A DNA stretch of 14,824 nt from Clostridiales bacterium UBA6468. GTDB taxonomy: Bacteria; Bacillota; Clostridia; Oscillospirales; Oscillospiraceae. The stretch lies in NCBI GenBank assembly GCA_002436765.1, contig DJNI01000034.1:1-14824 (forward strand). The letters run 5' to 3'. Of this stretch, positions 1-6,244 are shown piece by piece (the first letter of the stretch is position 1; every line of letters begins with the position of its first letter). A program made the translations under genes and the position numbers. Below the pieces are notes generated by a model. That model saw only the letters and a program-made list of their open reading frames with translations. It was not told the DNA's origin and made no database searches.

Positions 1-99
1 TACGGATGCGGCATACCCCTTGCGGGTACACACAGTATTCCTCCGCTTTTGGAACCTTCGTCTGGTGAAAAATCTCTCACTGATTTAATCAGAGCTTCC
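1..99. repeat. Terminal part of a dispersed repeat element, cut by the window edge
   Basis: The last 18 bases (82-99, gatttaatcagagcttcc) are an exact reverse complement of 14794-14811. The two copies point outward, each interior lying beyond the 14.7 kb of genes between them. Beyond the shared 18 bp the interiors differ. The terminus contains a small inverted repeat, ctgatt/aatcag, around one base (80-92), and a 5-bp hairpin lies at 14-28. This pattern fits the terminal inverted repeat of a short mobile or palindromic element (MITE-like), which is inference from two copies. No transposase is visible in the part present. Confidence 0.55.
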
Positions 100-326
100 C
101 GAGATGCTGATCGTCGTGATCGGTGCCCGTGCGGATGACGAGGCTTGTGAAACGGCGCAGAGTCGCAGAAGAAAAGGGATAAAATGGGGGGCCGCGCATC
201 AGATTCGGGGAAATTTGCCCCGGACGGAAAAATGACCGGACTGCGCCCCGATATCGGTAGATTTGTTCATAAGATTATGGTATTCTATTCACAAAGTGTT
301 GAATCAAATCACGAAGGAGCAGCAGA
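100..326. other. Gene-free stretch between the left repeat and the YitT gene
   Basis: No credible gene is seen here. The open frames are short, lack a ribosome binding site, or run through the following gene in another frame. The stretch holds a weak 5-bp hairpin near 209-229 (cgggg/ccccg), a perfect 10-bp palindrome ccgatatcgg at 248-257, and the putative promoter and ribosome binding site (aaggag, 314-319) of the downstream gene. Confidence 0.6.
278..286 (+). promoter_or_regulatory. Putative extended -10 promoter of the YitT-family gene
   Basis: TGgTATTCT at 278-286 fits an extended -10 element (TGn plus 4 of 6 of TATAAT). No good -35 hexamer is correctly spaced; TTGTTC at 263-268 is only 12 bp away from it. 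A start site near 293 would give a leader of about 34 nt ending in aaggag. This is a moderate guess. Confidence 0.35.
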
Positions 327-1220
327 ATGGTCAAAACAAAAGAGCTTATCCACGAACTTTCCAAATCCCTGCGGTGGCAGAACTTTATTTTCCTGTTTGT
401 CGCGGGCTGCATCAACGCCTTTGGCGTCAACATTTTCTTAGCGCCGGTGGGGCTGTACGACAGCGGCATATCCGGTACGTCCATCCTCCTTTCCCAGATC
501 ACGCCGGATTATCTTTCGCTTTCCTTCTTCCTTCTGATTCTGAACGTTCCGCTTTTCCTGTTCGGACTGAAAAAGCAGGGGACGGCCTTTACCGTGTATT
601 CCCTGTTTGCCGTCGCCGTGTATTCCGCCGCATCGTGGATCATCGTGGACGTGCTTCCCGTGGACGTGAGCTTTGCGTCTCCGCTGGCAGGGGAGGATCT
701 GCTCCTGTGCGCCCTGTTCGGCGGCGTGATCTCCGGCGTGGGCAGCGGCCTGACCATCCGCTACGGCGGCGCGATCGACGGCGCGGAGGTCATGGCGGTC
801 ATCTTCGCGAAAAAGCTGAGCCTGACCGTCGGCACCTTTGTCATGATCTACAACGTCATTCTGTACATCCTCTGCGGCAGCGTGATGCACAGCTGGATCC
901 TGCCCCTATACTCCATCGTGGCCTACGGGGCGGGGCTGAAAACCGTTGACTTCGTGGTGGAAGGCATCGACCGCTCCAAGGAGGTCATGATCGTCACCGA
1001 CGAAGCCGAGGAGATCAGCGCCGCGCTGATGGAGGCCTTCGAGTGCGGCACAACAAAGATCGCCGCCCGGGGCGGTTACTCCGACGCGGAGAAGACGATC
1101 ATCTACTTCGTGGTGAACCGCTTCCAGATCGCCAGAATGCGGGCGATCATCCGCTCCATCGACCCGAAAGCGTTCGTGACCATCAGCGATGTGGCCGATA
1201 TGTTCAAGAGCAACGACTGA
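327..1220 (+). CDS. YitT-family integral membrane protein (YitT membrane domain + DUF2179)
   Basis: This 297-residue protein belongs to the YitT/YvjA/YqfU/YpjC/YxkD family of Firmicutes membrane proteins, whose biochemical role is not settled. The first ~205 residues contain about six hydrophobic segments (near 18-40, 62-81, 88-110, 123-143, 165-185 and 187-205). Between the fourth and fifth is the conserved glycine-rich stretch GGAIDGAEVMA (147-157). Residues ~217-295 form a soluble C-terminal DUF2179 domain (EVMIVTDEAEEI... through ISDVADMF), a predicted small regulatory or ligand-binding fold. Length is normal for the family. The start is supported by AAGGAG at 314-319, 7 nt upstream. The gene is monocistronic, being closed by a hairpin terminator. 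The family assignment is firm. The molecular function is unknown, and transport is often guessed. Confidence 0.9.
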   Translation: MVKTKELIHELSKSLRWQNFIFLFVAGCINAFGVNIFLAPVGLYDSGISGTSILLSQITPDYLSLSFFLLILNVPLFLFGLKKQGTAFTVYSLFAVAVYSAASWIIVDVLPVDVSFASPLAGEDLLLCALFGGVISGVGSGLTIRYGGAIDGAEVMAVIFAKKLSLTVGTFVMIYNVILYILCGSVMHSWILPLYSIVAYGAGLKTVDFVVEGIDRSKEVMIVTDEAEEISAALMEAFECGTTKIAARGGYSDAEKTIIYFVVNRFQIARMRAIIRSIDPKAFVTISDVADMFKSND

Positions 1221-1228
1221 AATTTGGG

Positions 1229-1260
1229 CAGTGCCGCACGATTTGTGCGGCGCTGTTTTT
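1229..1260 (+). terminator. Intrinsic terminator of the YitT-family gene
   Basis: An 11-bp stem (1229-1239 with 1245-1255, one wobble pair), loop gattt, is followed by a five-T run, 8 nt after the stop codon. Confidence 0.85.
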
Positions 1261-1271
1261 CTAATTTCCTC

Positions 1272-1300
1272 TTGCATTTTCCGGCAAAATATGCGACAAT
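1272..1300 (+). promoter_or_regulatory. Putative recQ promoter with extended -10
   Basis: TTGCAT (1272-1277), a 17-bp spacer and GACAAT (1295-1300) preceded by TGc form an extended -10 sigma-A-type promoter. The -35 matches only 3 of 6 and the -10 4 of 6. Transcription would start near 1307, leaving a leader of about 27 nt. Confidence 0.5.
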
Positions 1301-1324
1301 AGCGTCAAACATACGAGCGAAAAC

Positions 1325-1330
1325 GGTGAT
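1325..1330 (+). promoter_or_regulatory. Atypical ribosome binding site of recQ
   Basis: No AGGAGG-like site precedes recQ. The only complement to the 16S rRNA tail is GGTGAT, 3 nt before the ATG at 1334. It pairs with the 5' part of the anti-SD, so the short gap is acceptable. Strong sites elsewhere in the window suggest recQ is translated comparatively weakly. Confidence 0.45.
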
Positions 1331-1333
1331 GGT

Positions 1334-3166
1334 ATGGAGAAAGAAGAACTATTGCAGCGGGTCTTTGGCTATTCCGGCTTCCGGCCGGGGCAGGAGAAGC
1401 TGATTGACGGCGTGCTTTCCGGGCAGGACGTATTCGGCATCATGCCCACCGGCGGCGGGAAAAGCATGTGCTACCAGCTCCCGGCGCTGATGCTGCCGGG
1501 AATCACGCTGGTCATTTCGCCCCTGATCTCCCTGATGCGGGATCAGGTGATGGCGCTGAAGGCGGCGGGGGTTCCCGCCGCGTTTCTGAACAGCACCCTC
1601 ACGGGGCCGCAGATGCAGACGGCGTGCCGCAATCTGCTGGCAGGGCGGTACAAGATCGTCTACGTCGCCCCGGAGCGGTTGGACTATCCGGGCTTCGGCG
1701 GCGTGGTGGAAAAGCTGAATATTTCCTTTGTCGCGGTGGACGAAGCCCACTGCATTTCCCAGTGGGGGCAGGATTTCCGCCCCAGTTATTTGAGGATCGT
1801 GCAGTTTATTGACAGTCTCCCCAAACGACCGGTGGTGGGCGCGTTCACCGCCACCGCTACCCGGAGCGTGCAGGAGGACGTGGAGCGGATTCTGGAGCTG
1901 CGCAGTCCGGTGCGGGAGGTGACGGGCTTCGACCGGCCGAACCTGTATTTTGAAGTCATCCAGCCGGAGTCCAAGGACAAGACGCTTCTGCGGCTGCTGG
2001 CCGCACGGAAGGGGAAAAGCGGCATCATCTACTGCGCCACCCGGAAGAAGGTGGAAAGCGTCTGCGAGCTGCTGTGTGACCACGGCTACGCTGCCACCCG
2101 GTATCACGCGGGGCTTTCCGAAGCCGAGCGAAGCGAAAATCAGGAGGATTTTCTCTACGACCGCAAAACCGTAATGGTGGCGACGAACGCCTTCGGCATG
2201 GGCATTGACAAGTCCAACGTCAGCTTTGTCATTCACTACAATATGCCCAAGAGCATCGAAGCCTACTATCAGGAGGCCGGGCGCGCCGGCCGGGACGGTT
2301 CAGACGCGGACTGTATTCTTCTGTTCAATTCCGGAGACGTGCAGACCGCCCGGTTCCTCATCAACAACGGCTCCGACAACGAGGAAATGGACGCCGTGCA
2401 GCGGGAGGAAGTGCGGCGGCAGGATCTGGAACGGCTGGAGGCCATGGTGGGCTACTGCAAGACGAAAAGCTGCCTGCGGGGCTACATTCTGGACTATTTC
2501 GGACAGTTACACCCGGCAATGTGCGGCAACTGCGGCAGCTGCAAGGGGAATTTCCGGTCGGTGGACATCACCCGGGAAGCCCAGATCATCCTCTCCTGCG
2601 TGAAGCGGGTACGAGACGCCATCGGCTACAACGTGGGCGCGAATCTGCTGGGGAACATTCTGCGGGGCAGCCGGAACAAGCGGGTGCAGGAGCTGGGGCT
2701 GGACAAAATCAGCACCTACGGCCTAATGAAGGACAGAAGCCGAAGCGACATCCACGCCATGCTCGACCATCTGGAAGCGGAAGGGTATCTGCGGACGGAG
2801 CAGGAGCATCAGTCCGTGTTCCTGACCCCGGCGGCGGGGGAGGTGCTCTACCGGGGCAAGACGGTCTCCATGCTGGTGAAGCAGACTTTGGAGCCGGAAA
2901 CCCCGGTCACGGAGACCGCAAAGCTCACCGCGGACGACGCCCAGCTGTTTGACGCACTGAAGGAACTGCGGCTGGAACTGGCGAAAAAGGCGGAAATCCC
3001 GGCGTTCGTGGTGTTTTCCAACGCTACGCTGGCGGATATGGCAAAAAAGAAGCCCACCACCATGAGCGAATTCAAGAAGGTCTCCGGCGTGGGCGAGATC
3101 AAGGCCGCCTGGTACGGCGCGGCGTTCCTCGAGCGCATTCAGTCGTACTTAGACGAGAACATATAA
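1334..3166 (+). CDS. recQ: ATP-dependent DNA helicase RecQ
   Basis: This 610-residue 3'-to-5' superfamily 2 helicase acts in recombinational repair and replication-fork processing. Order of domains: helicase core with Walker A TGGGKS (39-44), the DEAH box (136-139) followed by CISQWGQDFRPSY (the RecQ aromatic-rich loop), and motif VI around QEAGRAGRDG; RQC zinc-binding site with cysteines 380, 397, 400 and 403, the same numbers as in E. coli RecQ; winged-helix region; and a C-terminal HRDC domain (~530-605, with FKKVSGVGEIK). Length matches E. coli RecQ (609), so it is a full bacterial-type protein with one HRDC domain. It stands alone, with its own promoter, and converges on the flavodiiron operon. 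All key catalytic residues looked for are present. Confidence 0.97.
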   Translation: MEKEELLQRVFGYSGFRPGQEKLIDGVLSGQDVFGIMPTGGGKSMCYQLPALMLPGITLVISPLISLMRDQVMALKAAGVPAAFLNSTLTGPQMQTACRNLLAGRYKIVYVAPERLDYPGFGGVVEKLNISFVAVDEAHCISQWGQDFRPSYLRIVQFIDSLPKRPVVGAFTATATRSVQEDVERILELRSPVREVTGFDRPNLYFEVIQPESKDKTLLRLLAARKGKSGIIYCATRKKVESVCELLCDHGYAATRYHAGLSEAERSENQEDFLYDRKTVMVATNAFGMGIDKSNVSFVIHYNMPKSIEAYYQEAGRAGRDGSDADCILLFNSGDVQTARFLINNGSDNEEMDAVQREEVRRQDLERLEAMVGYCKTKSCLRGYILDYFGQLHPAMCGNCGSCKGNFRSVDITREAQIILSCVKRVRDAIGYNVGANLLGNILRGSRNKRVQELGLDKISTYGLMKDRSRSDIHAMLDHLEAEGYLRTEQEHQSVFLTPAAGEVLYRGKTVSMLVKQTLEPETPVTETAKLTADDAQLFDALKELRLELAKKAEIPAFVVFSNATLADMAKKKPTTMSEFKKVSGVGEIKAAWYGAAFLERIQSYLDENI

Positions 3167-3183
3167 TACGCTTTTGCATAGCG

Positions 3184-3220
3184 AAATCCTCCGCATGGCT
3201 TCATCCATGCGGAGGATTTT
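3184..3220. terminator. Hairpin terminator shared by convergent recQ and the flavodiiron operon
   Basis: A perfect 15-bp stem (3184-3198 with 3205-3219) encloses a 6-nt loop. The arms begin with AAA and end with TTT, so each strand has a short U run (four on the plus strand, three on the minus). It lies 17 nt after the recQ stop and 14 nt after the minus-strand small-gene stop, which suggests bidirectional use. Confidence 0.8.
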
Positions 3221-3233
3221 ACGATAGGCCGGT

Positions 3234-3401
3234 TTATTTTTCGCGGTTGTCCAGCGTATAGATCACGCAGGCAAAACCGGCAATCAGGGAAAATAGAACG
3301 GCTCCGCCCAGCGCGTCATTCAGGCTTGCGCCGAGGAAAAATCCGGCGATCGCGGCAATGACCATGACGATCACGGATACCACAGTTCTGAACCTGTTCA
3401 T
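3234..3401 (-). CDS. Small two-segment membrane protein, 55 residues, function unknown
   Basis: I do not recognise this protein. It reads MNRFRTVVSV at the start and CVIYTLDNREK at the end. Two hydrophobic stretches (about 7-24 and 32-50) flank a short glycine- and Asn/Asp-containing turn (GASLNDALGG), giving a predicted helical hairpin. The N-terminus has two arginines and the C-terminus is charged. It is supported as a real gene by a strong GGAGG site (3409-3413) 7 nt before the ATG, by its position 21 nt after the flavodiiron stop on the same strand, and by the terminator just beyond its stop. It is probably the last gene of that operon. Any link to oxygen or NO defence rests on location only. 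Confidence 0.72.
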   Translation of the reverse strand: MNRFRTVVSVIVMVIAAIAGFFLGASLNDALGGAVLFSLIAGFACVIYTLDNREK

Positions 3402-3422
3402 ACGATAACCTCCAAACCCAAA

Positions 3423-5213
3423 TTACCCGATGGGTTCAAAATCCACAGCACCGTGCTTGCACAGGGGGCATACGATGTCGTCGGGCAGGGTGTCGCCCTC
3501 GTAGATCCAGCCGCAGACCTTGCAGACGAAGCCGTGCTTGCCCTCAGTTTCTGGTCTGGGCTTGACATTGTTCTGGTAGTAGGTGTAGGTCATGGTCTCC
3601 CGGTCGGAGATCACCCGCGCCTCGGTGACGGAGCAGATGAACATACCGTGGGTGTCCAGATCCACATAGCTTTCTACCTTCAGGCTCATGAAGGAGTTGA
3701 TATACCGGGGCAGGAACCGCAGGCCGTTGTCGGAGCGCAGCTCATCCATGCCGGCGAATTTGTCCGCCGTGCGGCCGCTTTGGAAGCCGAAGGTCTGGAA
3801 AACGGAGAAGGGAGCGGAGGTGTCCAGACAGCATACGTTCATCACGCCGGCCTTCTTGATGACATGGTAGGAATAATTCTGCTTGTTGATGGTGACGGCA
3901 ATGCGGCTTGGGGTGTCGGTGACCTGAGAAACGGCGTTGACGATCAGGCCGTTGTCCTTGCTGCCGTCGCTGGATGTGACCACGTACAGGCCGTAACCGA
4001 TGTTGAACAGCGCGTCCAGATTGTTCTTGTTCGCCGTCTCATCCTGCCGGGCGAGGTAGTCCTTGCACAGCTCGTTTGCCATGGATTCGATCTGGGCTTT
4101 GCTGTCGTCATTCAGGGCGGAGAGGATCTTCACGGTGGTGTCGGTGAAGGTCAGATTCTTGCTGCCCTCCAGCATTTTACGCATGGTCTTGGCTGCGAGG
4201 GGCGCCCAGGAGCCGTTTTCCATCAGGCCGATGGTGCGGTTCTGGAAGTTCCGCTCGGTCAGATGGTGGATAAATTCCTTCATAAAGGGGAAGATGTCGG
4301 CATTGTAGGTGGTGGTGGCCAGCACCAGCTTACCGTAGCGGAAGGCGTCCTCCACGGCCTTGGCCATGTCGCACCGGGCGAGGTCATGCACGATGACCTT
4401 CGGGCAGCCCTTGTCCGTCAGCTTCTGCGCCAGCAGCTCCGCCGCCGCCTTCGTGTGGCCGTAGACGGAGGTGTAGGCGACCACGATGCCGTCGCTCTCC
4501 ACCCGGTAGGAAGACCAGATGTCGTACAGGTTCAGATAATACCCCAGATTCTCCGTCAGCACGGGGCCGTGGAGGGGGCAGATGATGGAAATATCCAGCC
4601 CGGCAGCCTTTTTCAGCAGCGCCTGCACCTGCGCACCGTACTTGCCCACAATGCCGATGTAGTACCGGCGGGCTTCATCCGCCCAGTCTTCCTCCACGTC
4701 CAGAGCGCCGAACTTGCCGAAGCCGTCGGCGGAGAAGAGAACCTTATCGTAGGAATCATAGGTCACGATGACCTCCGGCCAGTGAACCATGGGCGCACCT
4801 ACAAAGGTCAGGGTGTGCTTGCCCAGGCACAGAGTATCGCCCTCGCCGACGACAATGCGGCGGTCGGCATAGTCGTCACCGAAGAAGTTCTTCATCATCA
4901 CGAAGGCCTTAGCCGAGGAAACCACCGTTGCTTCAGGGTAGACCTTCAGGAAATTGGCGACGTTGGCGGAGTGGTCAGGCTCCATGTGCTGCACCACCAG
5001 ATAGTCCGGCTTGCGGTCGCCCAGAGTGTTCTGGATGTTGTCCAGCCACTGATGGGTAAAGCCCCGATCCACAGTGTCCATGATGGCGATTTTGTCGTCC
5101 AGGATGGCGTAGGAATTGTAGCACATGCCGCCCGGGACAACGTACTGTCCCTCAAACAGGTCAACCTCATGGTCGTTGACGCCGATGTATCTGATGTCTC
5201 TTGTGATTGTCAT
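3423..5213 (-). CDS. Flavodiiron protein fused to flavin reductase and rubredoxin (O2/NO reductase)
   Basis: This is a 596-residue, four-module cytoplasmic enzyme. Residues 1-~240 are a metallo-beta-lactamase-like diiron domain with candidate iron ligands H76, E78, D80 (HMEPDH), H144, D163 and H215. Residues ~243-390 are a flavodoxin domain for FMN (YTSVYGHT, then TTYNADIFPF). Residues ~400-550 resemble a flavin-reductase domain (NGLIVNAVSQVTDTPSRIAV). Residues ~559-596 are a compact rubredoxin with C564, C567, C582 and C585. Family members reduce O2 to water or NO to N2O. In Moorella the last two modules form a separate protein, Hrb, that passes NADH electrons to FprA, so this chain may be self-sufficient (inference). 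AAGGAG (5221-5227, minus) precedes the start by 7 nt. It lies 29 nt behind the glycosyltransferase gene and is probably co-transcribed with it. Confidence 0.93.
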   Translation of the reverse strand: MTITRDIRYIGVNDHEVDLFEGQYVVPGGMCYNSYAILDDKIAIMDTVDRGFTHQWLDNIQNTLGDRKPDYLVVQHMEPDHSANVANFLKVYPEATVVSSAKAFVMMKNFFGDDYADRRIVVGEGDTLCLGKHTLTFVGAPMVHWPEVIVTYDSYDKVLFSADGFGKFGALDVEEDWADEARRYYIGIVGKYGAQVQALLKKAAGLDISIICPLHGPVLTENLGYYLNLYDIWSSYRVESDGIVVAYTSVYGHTKAAAELLAQKLTDKGCPKVIVHDLARCDMAKAVEDAFRYGKLVLATTTYNADIFPFMKEFIHHLTERNFQNRTIGLMENGSWAPLAAKTMRKMLEGSKNLTFTDTTVKILSALNDDSKAQIESMANELCKDYLARQDETANKNNLDALFNIGYGLYVVTSSDGSKDNGLIVNAVSQVTDTPSRIAVTINKQNYSYHVIKKAGVMNVCCLDTSAPFSVFQTFGFQSGRTADKFAGMDELRSDNGLRFLPRYINSFMSLKVESYVDLDTHGMFICSVTEARVISDRETMTYTYYQNNVKPRPETEGKHGFVCKVCGWIYEGDTLPDDIVCPLCKHGAVDFEPIG

Positions 5214-5242
5214 AAAAATAGCTCCTTTTTTGTGTTTTTGTG

Positions 5243-6181
5243 TCAGCTCTTCTCGTAATTCAGAACTTCCTTGGCAATATAAATGGGGCGCTCCTTGCTT
5301 TGCTCAAAGGTTCTGCCCACGTATTCTCCGATGATGCCGATGCAGAACAGCTGCACGCTGCCCAGCAGTAAAATCAGCACGATGATGGTGGCGTAGCCGG
5401 GGACGTCAATGCCCTGAATCAGCTTTTGCAGCACCACCACGATCAGGTAAATGACGGCCGCCGCGCCCGTCACGCCGCCGAGCCAGGTAGCCAGCCGCAG
5501 GGGGGCGGTGGAGAAGCCGATGATGCCCTCGATGGCGTAATTTACCAGCTTCCAGAAGCTCCACTTGGTAGTGCCGGTGGCTCGCTCGCAGGCGGTGTAG
5601 GGGATGAATTTGGTGCTGTAGCCCACCCAGGCGAAAATGCCCTTGGAGAAGCGGTGGTATTCCGTCAGCTCCAGAATGCTGTCCCGGACGCTGCGGCGGA
5701 AGGTGCGGAAGTCGCTGGCGTCGGGCTGCAAGGTCACCTTGGACAGCTTGTTGATGATGCTGTAAAAGCACTTTTTGAAGAAGGACAGCACCTTTCCTTC
5801 CCCCCGGCGATCCTGGAAGGCCGCGACCACATCATATTCCGGCTCCTCGTCCAGTGTTTTCACCATGTCCCGGACGATTTCCGGGCGCTGCTGGAGATCG
5901 GCATCAATGAGACAGATATAGTCTCCCGCCGCGTGCTGCAAGCCAGCGTAAATCCCGGCCTCCTTGCCGAAATTCCGGGAGAAGGAGACCACCTTCACGG
6001 GGCACTCCTGGGCGGCGTAGAGCTTTTTCAGATTGTGCAGAGTTGCGTCCCGGCTGCCGTCGTCGATGAAGACGATCTCGTAATCATAGCCGCAGCCGTC
6101 AAAGGCGGAGATCACCGCCTGCTGAAACAGGGCGACGTTATCCGCTTCGTTATAACAGGGAACCACCAGAGATAATTTCAT
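5243..6181 (-). CDS. GtrB/DPM1-like family 2 glycosyltransferase, membrane anchored
   Basis: This 312-residue protein probably transfers a sugar from a nucleotide sugar to a polyprenyl phosphate (undecaprenyl phosphate) at the inner face of the membrane. It has an N-terminal GT-A domain starting MKLSLVVPCYNE, a nucleotide-binding IDDGSRD (39-45), the DAD metal site (93-95) in LIDADLQQRPE, and two C-terminal membrane helices (~233-253 and 264-288), the usual GtrB layout. The start chosen is the ATG at 6181, which has GGGAG 8 nt upstream. A longer frame from 6217 would begin inside the -10 box of the promoter. No GtrA-type flippase or acceptor transferase lies nearby, so the sugar and target are unknown. 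It is the first gene of the minus-strand operon leading into the flavodiiron gene. Confidence 0.9.
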   Translation of the reverse strand: MKLSLVVPCYNEADNVALFQQAVISAFDGCGYDYEIVFIDDGSRDATLHNLKKLYAAQECPVKVVSFSRNFGKEAGIYAGLQHAAGDYICLIDADLQQRPEIVRDMVKTLDEEPEYDVVAAFQDRRGEGKVLSFFKKCFYSIINKLSKVTLQPDASDFRTFRRSVRDSILELTEYHRFSKGIFAWVGYSTKFIPYTACERATGTTKWSFWKLVNYAIEGIIGFSTAPLRLATWLGGVTGAAAVIYLIVVVLQKLIQGIDVPGYATIIVLILLLGSVQLFCIGIIGEYVGRTFEQSKERPIYIAKEVLNYEKS

Positions 6182-6215
6182 GAGCAACACTCCCGCATTC
6201 AAATGAAGTGCTTTC

Positions 6216-6244
6216 ATTATATGCGATTTTTACCGGCTCGTCAA
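6216..6244 (-). promoter_or_regulatory. Near-consensus sigma-A promoter for the glycosyltransferase-flavodiiron operon
   Basis: On the minus strand, TTGACG (6244-6239), a 17-bp spacer and a perfect TATAAT (6221-6216) are present. The -35 lies inside the last codons of the MATE gene. Transcription would begin near 6209, 28 nt before the glycosyltransferase ATG. Confidence 0.88.

Noticed and set aside
104..235. Open frame of 43 codons on the plus strand (starts MLIVVIGARADD)
   Set aside because: No ribosome binding site, it begins 4 nt after the repeat boundary, and its composition shows no domain or membrane segment. Probably chance.
3453..5258. 601-codon open frame on the plus strand, antisense to the flavodiiron gene
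   Set aside because: Its His/Val/Gly/Gln-rich composition is the usual antisense shadow of a GC-rich gene, it has no recognisable fold, and it is fully covered by a well-supported gene.
6182..6217. Longer glycosyltransferase start at 6217
   Set aside because: It would begin within the TATAAT box and upstream of the expected transcript start. The ATG at 6181 has GGGAG at good spacing and begins the conserved fold directly.
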